Of a stretch of DNA of 64,000 nt, positions 1 to 10,200 are shown one piece after another. The notes under the pieces were generated by a model, which saw only the letters and a list, made by a program, of their open reading frames with translations, ran no database searches and was not told the origin of the DNA. Each line of letters begins with the position of its first letter. Position 1 is the first letter of the stretch. The translations under genes and the position numbers were made by a program. This stretch comes from Paenibacillus bovis (GTDB lineage: Bacteria > Bacillota > Bacilli > Paenibacillales > Paenibacillaceae): contig NZ_CP013023.1 in assembly GCF_001421015.2 (NCBI RefSeq), forward strand, positions 1,419,501-1,483,500, written 5' to 3'.

Positions 1-8
1 TCTCCTTT

Positions 9-57
9 AAGATCGTCTATCCACTGCTGCAAGCAGTTATTCAGGATAGACGATCTT
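9..57. other. Long imperfect hairpin at the edge of the tandem repeat
   Basis: Bases 9-22 and 44-57 are perfect 14-base inverted arms (AAGATCGTCTATCC and its complement). Inside them 23-28 and 32-37 (ACTGCT/AGCAGT) form a second stem. No T-run follows, so it is not a simple terminator. The right arm is the beginning of the first unit of the tandem repeat; the left arm appears only once. Function unknown. Confidence 0.6.
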
Positions 58-353
58 AACAGAGAGCGGAAGTACGATCCTTTTACGAAGCGTCTGCTGC
101 TCCAGCACTCTATTTCCCCGAGTAGCTTCCTCTTGTCCAAGCAGTTATTCAAGATAGACAATCTCAACAAAGAATGGAAGTACGATCGTTTTACGAAGCG
201 TCTGCTGCTCCAGCACTCTATTCCCCGAGTAGCGCCCTCTTGTGCAAGCAGTTGTTCAGGATAGACAATCTCAACAGAGAATGGAAGTACGATCGTTTTA
301 CGAAGCATCTGCTGCTCCAGTACCCTATTCCCCCAAGTAGCTCCCTGTTTGCT
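31..353. repeat. Tandem direct repeat, three units of about 108 bp
   Basis: Three diverged copies start at about 31, 139 and 246 with AAGCAGTTATTCA or AAGCAGTTGTTCA, giving periods of 108 and 107 bases. Each contains a GAAGTACGATC block and a CTGCTGCTCCAG block followed by a C-rich stretch. Because the period is not a multiple of three throughout, the array does not encode a regular protein repeat. The 200 bases after the array, up to the ilvA ribosome binding site, hold nothing else I recognise. Confidence 0.8.
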
Positions 354-553
354 CAAATAGCTCCTTATCCACCTAACCAGCTCCTTCCGCTCAAATGTAC
401 AGCCTCTCTCTCCTGCAAAGAAGTTTGCCATTTTCATAAAGATACTTGAAAATGAATAAAGTTAGGAGTACTTTAGAAAAATGACAGATAGTGACACAGA
501 TCAATAAACAAGATAATCATTAGACTCAGGCGTCTGGAGTGAGGAGAGAATCA

Positions 554-1825
554 ATGAAAGCAACGGATGAATACAATTCGTATACTGTAGGCATGGAAGA
601 TATTGTACGTGCACATCATGTGCTGAGAGATGTTATTGTGCGTACGCCCCTGCAGCGGGATGCGACTTTATCGGAAAAATACGGGTGTGAGATCTACCTG
701 AAGCGTGAGGATATGCAGGTGGTGCGCTCTTTTAAAATTCGCGGCTCGTACAACCGAATCCGCAGTCTTTCCCATGAGGAGCTTAGCAAGGGCATTGTCT
801 GTGCCAGTGCGGGTAACCATGCGCAGGGATTTGCCTTTTCCTGCAGACATCTGAATATACGTGGCAAAGTCTATATGCCGAGCACCACGCCGAATCAAAA
901 GGTGAAAATGGTCAAGAAATTTGGCGGTGATAATGTAGAGGTTATCCTCGTAGGCGATACGTTTGACGATGCGTATGCCCAGGCGATGAAGGTATCTACC
1001 GAGCACGGGATGAGCTTTATTCATCCGTTCGATGATCCCCATATTATCGCGGGTAACGGCACGATCGGAATGGAAATTATGGAGAGTCTGGATACACCGG
1101 CCGATTATGTGTTTGTAACGATTGGCGGTGGCGGGTTGGCTGCGGGTGTCGGGAAATATATTCATACGATCAGCCCTTCGACTCAAATTATCGGGGTAGA
1201 GCCGCTGGGCGCTGCATCGATGAGCGAAGCGATTGCCCGCAATGAAGTGGTTACACTTGATGAGATCGACAAGTTTATCGATGGAGCAGCTGTCAAACGG
1301 GTCGGACAGATGACGTATGATATCTGCCGTGAAGTGCTGGATGATGTGGTCAAAGTGCCGGAAGGTAAAGCCTGCTCCGCTATTCTGGATATGTACAACG
1401 AGAACGCAATTGTCGCCGAACCTGCAGGTGCGCTGCCGGTCGCAGCACTGGATATGTACCGGGAGCAGATCAAGGGCAAAACTGTCGTCTGCATTATCAG
1501 CGGGGGTAACAATGATATCGATCGGATGCAGGAGATCAAAGAACGTTCATTGATCTACGAAGGGTTGAAATACTACTTTACGATCAAATTCCCGCAGCGC
1601 GCAGGTGCTTTGCGTGAATTCCTCGAAAAGGTACTTGGGCCCAATGATGATATTGCCCGTTTTGAATATACCAAAAAGCATAACAAGGAGAACGGTCCGG
1701 CACTTGTCGGTATCGAGCTTAGTTCACCGGATGACTATGGTGCGCTGATCGAGCGGATGGAGAGCCATAATATTCAGTATGTGGAGCTGAACCGCGATCC
1801 GAATCTGTTTAATCTGTTGATCTGA
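554..1825 (+). CDS. ilvA: Threonine dehydratase (threonine ammonia-lyase), biosynthetic
   Basis: PLP enzyme that deaminates L-threonine to 2-oxobutanoate, the first step of isoleucine synthesis; cytoplasmic. The PLP lysine is K61 in SFKIRGSYN, the substrate loop is SAGNHAQG, and the phosphate-binding glycine run is IGGGGLAAG. A C-terminal ACT-like regulatory domain follows (from about residue 325, YYFTIKFPQRAGALREFL), as in the roughly 420-residue Bacillus IlvA; this one has 423 residues. ATG 554 is chosen over the in-frame GTG at 539 because GGAGTGAGGAGAG sits just before it. No T-box or other leader is evident in the short upstream gap, and the other ilv genes are not adjacent. Confidence 0.95.
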   Translation: MKATDEYNSYTVGMEDIVRAHHVLRDVIVRTPLQRDATLSEKYGCEIYLKREDMQVVRSFKIRGSYNRIRSLSHEELSKGIVCASAGNHAQGFAFSCRHLNIRGKVYMPSTTPNQKVKMVKKFGGDNVEVILVGDTFDDAYAQAMKVSTEHGMSFIHPFDDPHIIAGNGTIGMEIMESLDTPADYVFVTIGGGGLAAGVGKYIHTISPSTQIIGVEPLGAASMSEAIARNEVVTLDEIDKFIDGAAVKRVGQMTYDICREVLDDVVKVPEGKACSAILDMYNENAIVAEPAGALPVAALDMYREQIKGKTVVCIISGGNNDIDRMQEIKERSLIYEGLKYYFTIKFPQRAGALREFLEKVLGPNDDIARFEYTKKHNKENGPALVGIELSSPDDYGALIERMESHNIQYVELNRDPNLFNLLI

Positions 1826-1990
1826 TCACCGTTCACCATTTCATAATGAATAGGTGGGCATGCGTATAGATAATCACTGGACCAGCCAAGTAACGGGACG
1901 AGATCGCATAGGTTTGGGATTTTGTTCATATTGGGGTATACTTGTAAAGTAAGCATATTACAGTTCATAACTACTGAGGAGGATATACCT

Positions 1991-2290
1991 ATGTTCATTA
2001 TTCATGCGAATATGTTGATCAAACCCGAGAAAGTCGATCAGTTCCTTACCGAGATTGATGCACTGGTAACAGCTTCCCAGGCGGAAGAAGGCAACATCAG
2101 CTACGTGCTCAAACGCGATGTGAAGCAGGACAACCTGTTCACTATGGTCGAAGAATGGAAAGACGCTGCTGCTATGCAGGAGCATAATGCGACTGCACAT
2201 TTCCAGAAGTTTGTAAAAGATATGCAGGAATTTGCTGCTGCTCCTCTGGATGCAAAAGTATTCGAAGGAACAGAAGTACAACGCGGTTAA
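1991..2290 (+). CDS. Putative quinol/antibiotic-biosynthesis-type monooxygenase (ABM domain)
   Basis: A 99-residue single-domain protein with the dimeric alpha/beta-barrel ABM pattern: an N-terminal strand (FIIHANMLIKPEKVDQF), a central EEGNISYVLKRD, then EEWKDAAAMQEHNATAHF. The family includes YgiN-like quinol monooxygenases and heme-degrading enzymes; substrate cannot be told from sequence. ATG 1991 follows GAGGAGG with good spacing; an upstream in-frame start at 1922 has none. It is a single gene ended by the strong terminator at 2376. Confidence 0.8.
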   Translation: MFIIHANMLIKPEKVDQFLTEIDALVTASQAEEGNISYVLKRDVKQDNLFTMVEEWKDAAAMQEHNATAHFQKFVKDMQEFAAAPLDAKVFEGTEVQRG

Positions 2291-2375
2291 TTCGTTTAAG
2301 AACGAGGCAGAAATCCGTATCGGTCGCCTGCTTTGAATAACATTTATAAGCGCTGGCATGCCAGCAGGTTCTTGC

Positions 2376-2409
2376 AAATATCCTCCTGTTTCAGGAGGAT
2401 ATTTTTTTT
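2376..2409 (+). terminator. Rho-independent terminator after the ABM gene
   Basis: Perfect 13-base stem (AAATATCCTCCTG, 2376-2388; complement 2392-2404) with a TTT loop, running into an eight-T tract. From here to 2769 no gene or signal is recognised; the subtilase frame stays open upstream but has no signal peptide or ribosome site until 2770. Confidence 0.9.
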
Positions 2410-2769
2410 GCTTTTTGTATACATAATCCATGCCTTTCATCCGATATAATCCACTAAGTTAGTTTGTCGAAACTTCGCGAAAAATGATCGAATTCGTTGA
2501 TTGTACCTTTTTATTCTCCCTGTTATTGCTATTTATTCGTATCTATTATCCTCCTAGTGTCCGGTCAATCAATACCTGCAGCTCTGCTCGGAAGTTCCTG
2601 CATTCTTGCTAATTCAATTAGACAGACAGCACAGCCTATCCGTTCGGCGACCTGCCGGAATCCACTTTATATACCTATCTTCATGGAAAAGATATATTCT
2701 TTTCCAGGCGAATTACCGGAAGTCATGAACGAAGCTGTATATTGTCTGACCAGAGGGAGACCAACATCC

Positions 2770-4959
2770 ATGAAAAAAATAATACCTGTATTTACAGCCT
2801 CCCTGCTTACGCTCTCCTGTGCTTTTGCTACAGGTCTGGCGTATGGGGAAGGGTCGACTACGACAGCATCGGGCCCCGACCAGGAGGTCATCGTTGTCTA
2901 CAAAAACCAGGAGGGCAAAGAAGCAGTTCTGGAGCAAAGTGTGGAAGTGCAGCATGAATTTGCTACCGTTCCTGCCGTATCTGCTACCGTTAGCCCTGCG
3001 GATCTGAACGAGCTTGTTCAGGACCCGAATATCGCTTATGTGGAACGTAATGTTCCTTTTACTATTGCCGATGAGCAGGTTGTCGCTCAGGCGTCAGCCA
3101 TCAATACAAATGAACAATCCCGCTGGAACTATCAGGCGGAGCAGCCCAATCTCGAATGGGACAAAGGCTACAATGGTGCAGGAGTCAAAGTAGCAGTAGT
3201 TGACTCCGGGATCGCACCTCATCCGGAACTGACTATCGCCGGTGGTGTATCAACTGTCGATTACACCACATCGTATACAGATGATAATGGTCACGGTACC
3301 CATGTCGGCGGCATTATCGCTGCCCGTAACGGAGATGGTCAGGTGACCGGTATGGCTCCAGGCGTCCAGCTCTATGCTGTCAAGACGATGGGATCAGACG
3401 GCAAAGGAAATCTGCAGGACGTGCTGGAAGGCGTGGACTGGGCGATTCAGAATCATATGGACGTCATCAATATGTCTCTTGGAACCGAGTACGATTCCCA
3501 GCTGCTGCATAATATGCTGGATCAGGCATACAATAGTGGTATTCTGGTTGTTGCTTCTGCAGGCAACAGCGGTGCAGGTACGGATACGGTCAATTATCCT
3601 GCCCAGTACAGCAGCGTAATCGCAGTAGCGGCAGTAGACAGCAATCTGAACCGCGGCAGCTTCTCCTCTACAGGTCCCAAGGTGGAAGTGGCTGCTCCGG
3701 GCGTAGGTATTCTCTCTACGTACTTGAATAACGGGTACGCTTTTATGGATGGCACTTCTCAGGCTGCTCCGCATGTCGCGGCAATGCTGGCTATCCTGAA
3801 GCAAAAAAATCCTTCGGAATCTATCGCTTCCCTGCGCAGCGATCTGCAGAAATATGCAGTTGATCTGGGAACAGCAGGACGTGACAATCAGTACGGCTAC
3901 GGGTTTGTAACGTTCAAGCCGCAGGTAGATGTAACAGCGCCGGGCGAAGTGAAAAACCTGCAGCTGGCTGCCAAAGGAACCGACTATCTGACCTTTAACT
4001 GGCAGAATCCGGCAGACAGTGATTTCGCCAAAGTCAATGTATATGATGAACAAAATAACCGGGTGAAATCCGTGACCGGGAATGTGTATTCCGCAGCTAA
4101 TTTGACACCCGACACGAGCTATACCTTTAGGATGAAGACAGTAGATGTCAAAGGTAATGAATCTTCCGGGGTGACCATCTCCGGACGTACAGCTGCTGTA
4201 CCGGCAGCAGAAATCACACCGGCACCGGCATCATCCCAGCCGCAGCCCGTAACCCAGCCGCCGGCTCCTCAGCCAACCACGGTACCAGCGCCTGCACCGA
4301 CACCTGCTGTATCGGTTCCAGTCGTTACGACTCCACCACCAACAGATCAGGTTGCACAGATTCCTGCTGGTGGCGGGGGCGGCGGTGGAGGAGGCGGAGG
4401 CGGTGGTGGCGGTATCCCGAGACCGGCTGCACCTAAAGTACAGACTCCGGCTCCAACCGCAACAGCACCTTCTACACCAGCACAAAAAGCCCAGCAGCAA
4501 TTGAATAATGCCAAATCTTCCGGTAAAGCAGCGGACTTTATCAAAGCACGCTTTGCTGCCAAAGATCTGAATAATGCAGAATTCAACAAACAGCTCAACC
4601 AGCTGAAGCAGAGTCTGGGCATCAAGGACCTGCCGAGCAAAGCGAATCTGCGCGCTTCCGTGCCGGTACGCATCAGTCTACAAGCATCACTCAAAAGCTC
4701 CACGTACAAATATATCGATAAATCATCTATCACAGCCGACAATATCGCCATCCTGGATGGCAGCGGCAATGCAGTCAGCAATGTGAATCTGTCTGTGAAG
4801 TTCAACCGGATCTTCATCACGGCGGCAGACGGATCATTCGCACCGAACCAGACGTACACCGTGATTATCGAAAAAGGCGTGAAAGGCAAAACAACAGCAT
4901 CTTCCGACCAGTCTACAGCGCTGACCAGCCCGCTGGTGATGCAGTTTACGACTCGTTAA
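2770..4959 (+). CDS. Secreted subtilisin-family (S8) serine protease with Fn3 and SbsA-like Ig domains
   Basis: Protein of 729 residues: signal peptide (about 1-26), I9-type propeptide (about 38-100, ending NIAYVERN), and subtilase domain (about 115-380) with the full triad D145 (VVDSG), H175 (NGHGTHVGG) and S330 (DGTSQAAPH), plus oxyanion N266. A fibronectin-III-like domain follows (about 388-475), then a Pro/Ala/Thr linker, 15 consecutive glycines (534-548) and a C-terminal SbsA-like Ig domain (about 620-729). The frame is open from 2497, but ATG 2770 is followed by a typical MKKIIPVF signal start and preceded by GAGGGAGA. The next gene encodes a small secreted SLH protein, so the protease may be held at the cell surface by it (inference). 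Confidence 0.93.
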   Translation: MKKIIPVFTASLLTLSCAFATGLAYGEGSTTTASGPDQEVIVVYKNQEGKEAVLEQSVEVQHEFATVPAVSATVSPADLNELVQDPNIAYVERNVPFTIADEQVVAQASAINTNEQSRWNYQAEQPNLEWDKGYNGAGVKVAVVDSGIAPHPELTIAGGVSTVDYTTSYTDDNGHGTHVGGIIAARNGDGQVTGMAPGVQLYAVKTMGSDGKGNLQDVLEGVDWAIQNHMDVINMSLGTEYDSQLLHNMLDQAYNSGILVVASAGNSGAGTDTVNYPAQYSSVIAVAAVDSNLNRGSFSSTGPKVEVAAPGVGILSTYLNNGYAFMDGTSQAAPHVAAMLAILKQKNPSESIASLRSDLQKYAVDLGTAGRDNQYGYGFVTFKPQVDVTAPGEVKNLQLAAKGTDYLTFNWQNPADSDFAKVNVYDEQNNRVKSVTGNVYSAANLTPDTSYTFRMKTVDVKGNESSGVTISGRTAAVPAAEITPAPASSQPQPVTQPPAPQPTTVPAPAPTPAVSVPVVTTPPPTDQVAQIPAGGGGGGGGGGGGGGGIPRPAAPKVQTPAPTATAPSTPAQKAQQQLNNAKSSGKAADFIKARFAAKDLNNAEFNKQLNQLKQSLGIKDLPSKANLRASVPVRISLQASLKSSTYKYIDKSSITADNIAILDGSGNAVSNVNLSVKFNRIFITAADGSFAPNQTYTVIIEKGVKGKTTASSDQSTALTSPLVMQFTTR

Positions 4960-5105
4960 GATAGGATGCCCGTCTAGTATGAATACCGGATCTGTGCGTG
5001 CATGAAGCGCCTGAAGGTACAGCAGCTGCTGCACCGATCCGGAACTTATCCCATCCATTTACACATCAGATCGAGCTGATGTTGAGAATAGAAAGGTGTA
5101 CAGCC

Positions 5106-5753
5106 ATGAATGTAAAATCATTTACCCGCATACTGCTGGTTGCCGGTCTGCTGCTATCCCTGTTCAGTGCGGCGACGCCGCGTACGACGGAAGCAGCGAC
5201 AGGTCTTCCTTTCTCCGATATTTCCGATAAGTACTGGGCACTGGAGACCATCCGCTGGGGGTATGATGCAGGTCTGGTCAAAGGCTATCAGGACGGTCAG
5301 TTCAAGCCAGGCAAGACTGTGACCGAAGCCGAATTCCTCACGATGCTGATTCGTTCCTACGAGCCCGAAGTAACAGCCAGCACCAAAGGCAACTGGGCCA
5401 ACCCGTATTACAACCGTGCCAAAGCACTGAACTATCCGGTAAAAAGCTACACTGATCTGGCTTCCCGCAATCAGGTGATCACCCGTGCCAAAGTCGCGGA
5501 ACTGATCGCTGCGGCAGATGGCGTGAACTTTAGCGGCAACAATGCGATTCGTTACCTGCTCGCATTTGGACTGGCTAATGGCAGTGATGCCACTCAGGCG
5601 ACTATCGCTTCCTTCAAAGGGAGTCAGCCGCTGACTCGTGCCGAAGCCCTGCAGTTTATCAAAAACTTCACGGATTACGGCGCAGGAGCGCTGCTGGATC
5701 GTCCACAGGAAGCTTCGGACCCGGCAGATCTTCCGGCAGTTGCAGATCGCTAA
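5106..5753 (+). CDS. Small secreted SLH-domain protein
   Basis: A 215-residue protein with a signal peptide (about 1-31) and three SLH-like segments: a clear first one (PFSDISDKYWALETIRWGYD, with VTEAEFLTML), a weaker second (VITRAKVAELIAAADG) and a third (QPLTRAEALQFIKNF). SLH domains bind pyruvylated secondary cell-wall polymer. Almost nothing but SLH is present, so it may be an anchor or adaptor. It lies 146 bases after the subtilase with no terminator between, suggesting cotranscription. ATG 5106 follows GAAAGGTG; upstream in-frame residues lack a signal sequence. Confidence 0.85.
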   Translation: MNVKSFTRILLVAGLLLSLFSAATPRTTEAATGLPFSDISDKYWALETIRWGYDAGLVKGYQDGQFKPGKTVTEAEFLTMLIRSYEPEVTASTKGNWANPYYNRAKALNYPVKSYTDLASRNQVITRAKVAELIAAADGVNFSGNNAIRYLLAFGLANGSDATQATIASFKGSQPLTRAEALQFIKNFTDYGAGALLDRPQEASDPADLPAVADR

Positions 5754-5846
5754 GCATTACGTATCAAACAGAATGATTAGATGGAATAGGGTTCAGTCGA
5801 TCCCTGTCCTCTACCGAATCGGATTTGAAATGACAATGTTCATCAC

Positions 5847-5892
5847 AAAAAGGACCGAAATGCGGCGGCTGCCAGCAATTCGGTCCTTTTTT
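5847..5892 (+). terminator. Bidirectional terminator
   Basis: Stem AAAAAGGACCGAA (5847-5859) pairs with 5879-5892 and runs into six Ts; the A-run on the other side gives a T-tail on the minus strand. It serves the SLH gene on the plus strand and the deacetylase on the minus strand. Confidence 0.85.
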
Positions 5893-5941
5893 GATGTCGT
5901 GCAGGATAGAGATGAGTACTCGATGTTCTATTTCATTTATT

Positions 5942-6910
5942 CTAAAAAGCAACGGGTGCCGATCCATCCGGATCATGTTCCAGATGAAGCAACTCGCCGA
6001 TATTCGTACTGGATATAACAGTCAGCCGTTTGAGCTTGAGAGGGTCATCGCCGGGACGAACAAAACCCTGATGCACGGTAAAGGCCATCCGGTAGCCGGA
6101 CTGCTTGAGCGCATAAATCATCTGCATCCGGAAATCGCCGAATGGATAAGCAAAGTAAGGAGTGTTGATTCCTGCCTGTTCACGCATAATATGATCATCC
6201 GCCATGAAGCGATCCGGGTCCATACCTGCAGCATAATCATCGCCGCAGTGCAGTGGGGCTTTGAAATGCAAATCGTACGTATGGCTGTTATATTCGAATA
6301 CGTCCGCGCTGGCTTTCATCTCCGCGCGGGATACATAGCTGGTCCGCGAAGGATTGAATTTCTGCGTTTTTTCCTGAATTTTGGAACCGACAACGAACAT
6401 GGTAGCATGGAAGCCATACTTTTTCATGATCGGGTAGGCATAGATAATATTGTTCTGGTATCCATCATCAAAGCTGATTACCACCGTATTTTCCGGCAGG
6501 GTAATCTGTTCATTCACATACTGCTCCAGCTGCTGCAGAGTAGCCGTATGGTAATTATGATCATGCAGATACTTCATATCCTGTTCAAATGATTCCAGAT
6601 TGATAATAGAGTTATTGTTCGGTTCGGTATTGTACTTTTGCGGCACGATATAGTGGTACATCAGTACAGGAACCTTGTCCGCGGTTCCTTGTGGAGCTAC
6701 ATAATCGGCTGCCAGCGCCACATTATGATCGTCCAGCTGATTATAGTGTTCGTAATAAAATACCTCGTTTTTGGCGGCTACCCATGAACTGCAGATTTTG
6801 TGCGCCAAAACGGAAGAATGCGGGAAATTCACCCCGAGAACATAAACGACGAGCAATACCGCCAGTAAGGCGATGGAGTACTTTTTCCAGGGCTTACGCA
6901 TACGTATCAA
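5942..6910 (-). CDS. Membrane-anchored polysaccharide deacetylase (NodB domain)
   Basis: 322 residues with an N-terminal membrane anchor (about 8-30) and an extracellular NodB/CE4 domain. Motif 1 is SFDDGYQNN, motif 2 SHTYDLH and motif 3 AYPFGDF, so the metal-binding Asp-His-His and catalytic base positions look intact. The family deacetylates N-acetylglucosamine polymers such as peptidoglycan or poly-N-acetylglucosamine. The start is TTG 6910, five bases after AAGGAG; the ATG nine bases further in is too far from that site. It is a close paralogue of the gene at 29895, sharing the VPVLMYHYIVP..YN.EPNN block. Confidence 0.9.
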   Translation of the reverse strand: MIRMRKPWKKYSIALLAVLLVVYVLGVNFPHSSVLAHKICSSWVAAKNEVFYYEHYNQLDDHNVALAADYVAPQGTADKVPVLMYHYIVPQKYNTEPNNNSIINLESFEQDMKYLHDHNYHTATLQQLEQYVNEQITLPENTVVISFDDGYQNNIIYAYPIMKKYGFHATMFVVGSKIQEKTQKFNPSRTSYVSRAEMKASADVFEYNSHTYDLHFKAPLHCGDDYAAGMDPDRFMADDHIMREQAGINTPYFAYPFGDFRMQMIYALKQSGYRMAFTVHQGFVRPGDDPLKLKRLTVISSTNIGELLHLEHDPDGSAPVAF

Positions 6911-7151
6911 TAAATCTCCTTCGGTTATGATATGAGCTGAATATCAGCACTATGGTGTTCATCGGATAATAAAAGCTGCGAATCAAGAGAAATCGCCCAA
7001 TCCGTTGAGATCCATTTTCCATCTTAGCCGAAAAAAATAGGAGAAAAGTTACAGCGTGCCGGAAGAATGGTAACAAGTAGAGGGTTGAATTCCGCATAAT
7101 GTACCGCCATCCCAGTCAGGGCAAGGGTTTAGAAAAATGTCGAAAATACGC

Positions 7152-7190
7152 AAAAAAAGACAGTACCACCTTCACAAGGCGGTACTGTCT
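7152..7190 (-). terminator. Terminator of the alpha-mannosidase gene
   Basis: Arms AGACAGTACC and GGTACTGTCT (7158-7190) with an inner CCTT/AAGG extension; read on the minus strand the stem runs into seven Ts. The rest of the gap (6911-7151) shows no gene. Confidence 0.85.
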
Positions 7191-7257
7191 GAACATAAAT
7201 GGCTGCCGAATTCTGTAAACAAAATGTCTGGAGAGCAGGCTTGATCTGCTTCAAAAA

Positions 7258-10200
7258 TCAGAATTCCGGCTGCAGCTGTATTTCCAGCGTACGGATCTCA
7301 TAAGGTTCCAGCACAAAGCGGATCGGAAGCGCATGCTGGAATTCCTGTTCCGGCTGCTCCATCAGATTGCATTCGCGGTAACCAGTGACAGGGAGGGTAC
7401 TATCCAGAGTCAGTGTCTGGCGGCTGCCGGAAAAGTCATGCACACGCAAAATGACATGATTGTGATCCTCGGCTTTTTTGACAGCAGAGATCATGGCGGT
7501 ATGACCGGACAGCGTAAACATGGAGCCTCCACCATTATCCATATTCCCCTCTGTAATGCGCAGCGGATTATTCAGCGCCCAGGCAGCGGGTACGGTGCCG
7601 CCCTGCAGCCAGTCTCCCTGATGCGGCAGCAGGGAATAAGTGAATTCATGGTATCCCTGATCCGCTTCGGTATCGGGATGGATCGGGCATTTGATTAGGG
7701 ATAATCGCATGATATTGTCCTTGATATCGTAGCCGTATTTGCAATCATTCAGCAGACTGACGCCGTAGCCGCGATCTGACAGATCCGCCCACTGATGACC
7801 GACCGATTCGAAGCGGGCGCTATCCCAGCTGGTATTCCAGTGAGTAGGACGCTTGACGTTGCCATACTGGATATCATACGTGGCTTCGGTGGCTCGAATA
7901 TGCACGGGAAAAGCGACTTTTAGCAGCTGCTGGCGCTCATGCCAGTCTGCCCGGGTGACAAAGTCGATTCGGCGGTTATCTGCATACAGCACCATCTGCT
8001 GGGTAATCGTCGATTGACCGAGCTGCCATTCAAACTGGACAACGGCACGCAGCAGATTGCATTCGATCACCTGTGTATCGACCAGCGTTGTAATTTCTTT
8101 CATTTTCTCCTGGTAAAAGATATCGATATCCCACGCATCAAAATTCAGCGGCTTATCCTCGAACAGCTGCAGTACATTGGCTCGGGCTCCCGGGGTTAGT
8201 ACTTCGCGCTCGGCCTCCCGGTCATACAGACGAGTCAGCTGTCCCGCTTCATTCCATTCCATTTCGTAAAAAGGCGTTGTCGCCCGGTAAGCCTCTACCA
8301 TCAATAGCTGTTCAGTGGAGGCTGCGATATCAGCAGAGAATGAACGATCTTCACTACCAGTCGTAATCGGAGGATTAGAACCATTACCAGATACGGATAA
8401 AAGGGACTCATCAGAATGATCTGCGAGCGCAGACTGAACCTGTGGCTTGTGAAAATCAACAGGTACAGACGAACCCTGTGGATCCGAATGATCCAGCATG
8501 ATAGTGGTATAGCCCAGCGCAGGTACATTCTCGACCCGAATGGTCCATTGCTCCTGCTGCTGTACAGCGGTCAGTTCCTGTCCAGCGGCATCGATCCAGC
8601 GTTCTGCAGGAGTACTGGATTGTACCGGAATCGTGATCAATTCGGTACGCATCCATGGTGAAGAATTCCAGATAGTATAGCTGGGTTTGGACGAGGAATC
8701 ATCGTCCGCTGCAGCTGTCAACTGCTGGCTGCCCTGTTCCCAGATCTTGCTGCCGATTTGCCAGGATTGCTCATACTCGATCCGGCTGTCTTCGTATACT
8801 TCACGAATCGAGGAGCCAGGGATAATGTCATGAAACTGGTTACGCAGGATAATTTTCCAGCCTTCATTCAATTGCTGCTGTGGATAGTCGGCCCATTCTC
8901 CCGAATGAGCACTTTGCCAGGCGCTGATCCATTCGGCATCCCGGTACAGCAGTTCCAGCTTGCGGTTCATCCGTTTGTTATAGGCCTGGCTCGTGTAGGT
9001 GCCCCGGTGGTATTCCAGATACAGCTCTCCATCCCATGTATGCACATAGCTGTCTGTCTCTGCAACGGTCTGCTGCAGGCGGCGGAAGTAATCTCCGGCC
9101 ATGCCTGTGCGGACATGCGGCAGGCCGGGAATCCGATCCAGCCGCCGGCGCATCTCCAGCATGGTGCGATTTACGCCGCCGCCTCCATCGCCGTAGCCAT
9201 AGGAAACGAGCAGCTCGCGGTTCATCTCCTTGTCCCGGTAGGCTTCCCAGCTGCCTTTGACCGTTTTGGGTACCAGCTGTCCGTTATACGTATAGAACCA
9301 GGAGCCTGGTTGTGACCATGGTTCGGTCGTTGTAATAAAATGGGTGAGTACCTCGGAGCCATCAATCCCGCGCCAGCGGAATGTATCATGAGGCATCCGG
9401 TTGTACTGGTTCCAGCTGATTTTAGTCGTCATAAAGGTATGAATACCGGATTTGCGCAGAATCTGCGGCAGCGCCCAGCTGTAGCCAAATACATCCGGCA
9501 GCCACAGATAATCCGATTCCACGCCGAATTCCTCTTTGTAAAATCTTGTGCCCATCAGCAGCTGCCGGGTCAGCGATTCGCCGCTGATCAGATTACAGTC
9601 TGCTTCCAGCCACATTGCGCCGCCTGCTTCCCAGCGTCCTTCGGCAATCTTTTCCTTGATCTGCTCGTACAACTCTGGTGCATCCTGCTTGACGTAGTCA
9701 TACAGCTGCGGCTGGGTTTGCAGGAATACATATTCCGGGAAACGCTCCATCAGTCGCATCACGGTGGAGAAAGAACGAATCGCCTTTTGCCGGGTATGCT
9801 TCAGCCGCCACAGCCATGCTACATCAATATGAGTATGACCGACAGCAGTCAATTGTACGGAGCTATGCTTGCCGATCTCCTCGAGCATCGTAGTCAGCAG
9901 CTGCTCGGCCTGATGCACACTATCATAGAAAGTAGTCGTTCCCGGCTCGGACCAATCGATCCGGCGAAAAGCACGATCCACCGCCCGCAGCAGGTCGGCG
10001 CGCTCGGATGAATGTTCCTCCAGTACTTCTACTGTCTCCAGCGCAGCTATTCCGGTGTAATATAGATTATCCGCCGGTTCATCCAGCCAGCAGATCTCGG
10101 CCGTTCGCAGTTCATGTCGTTGTACTTTGGGTTGTCCGCCGCCTTCCAATCCGGACCACAGACGAAAAGTCAGCTGATGGGTACGGCCAGCGGCGTCTTC

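Noticed and set aside
31..353. CRISPR array
   Set aside because: Units are about 108 bases with no short conserved repeat separated by unique spacers, and no cas genes are present.
174..449. 91-codon open frame over the tandem repeat
   Set aside because: No ribosome site, repeat period not a multiple of three, and composition unlike the neighbouring proteins.
539..553. GTG start for ilvA at 539
   Set aside because: The ribosome site lies inside this segment, directly before ATG 554.
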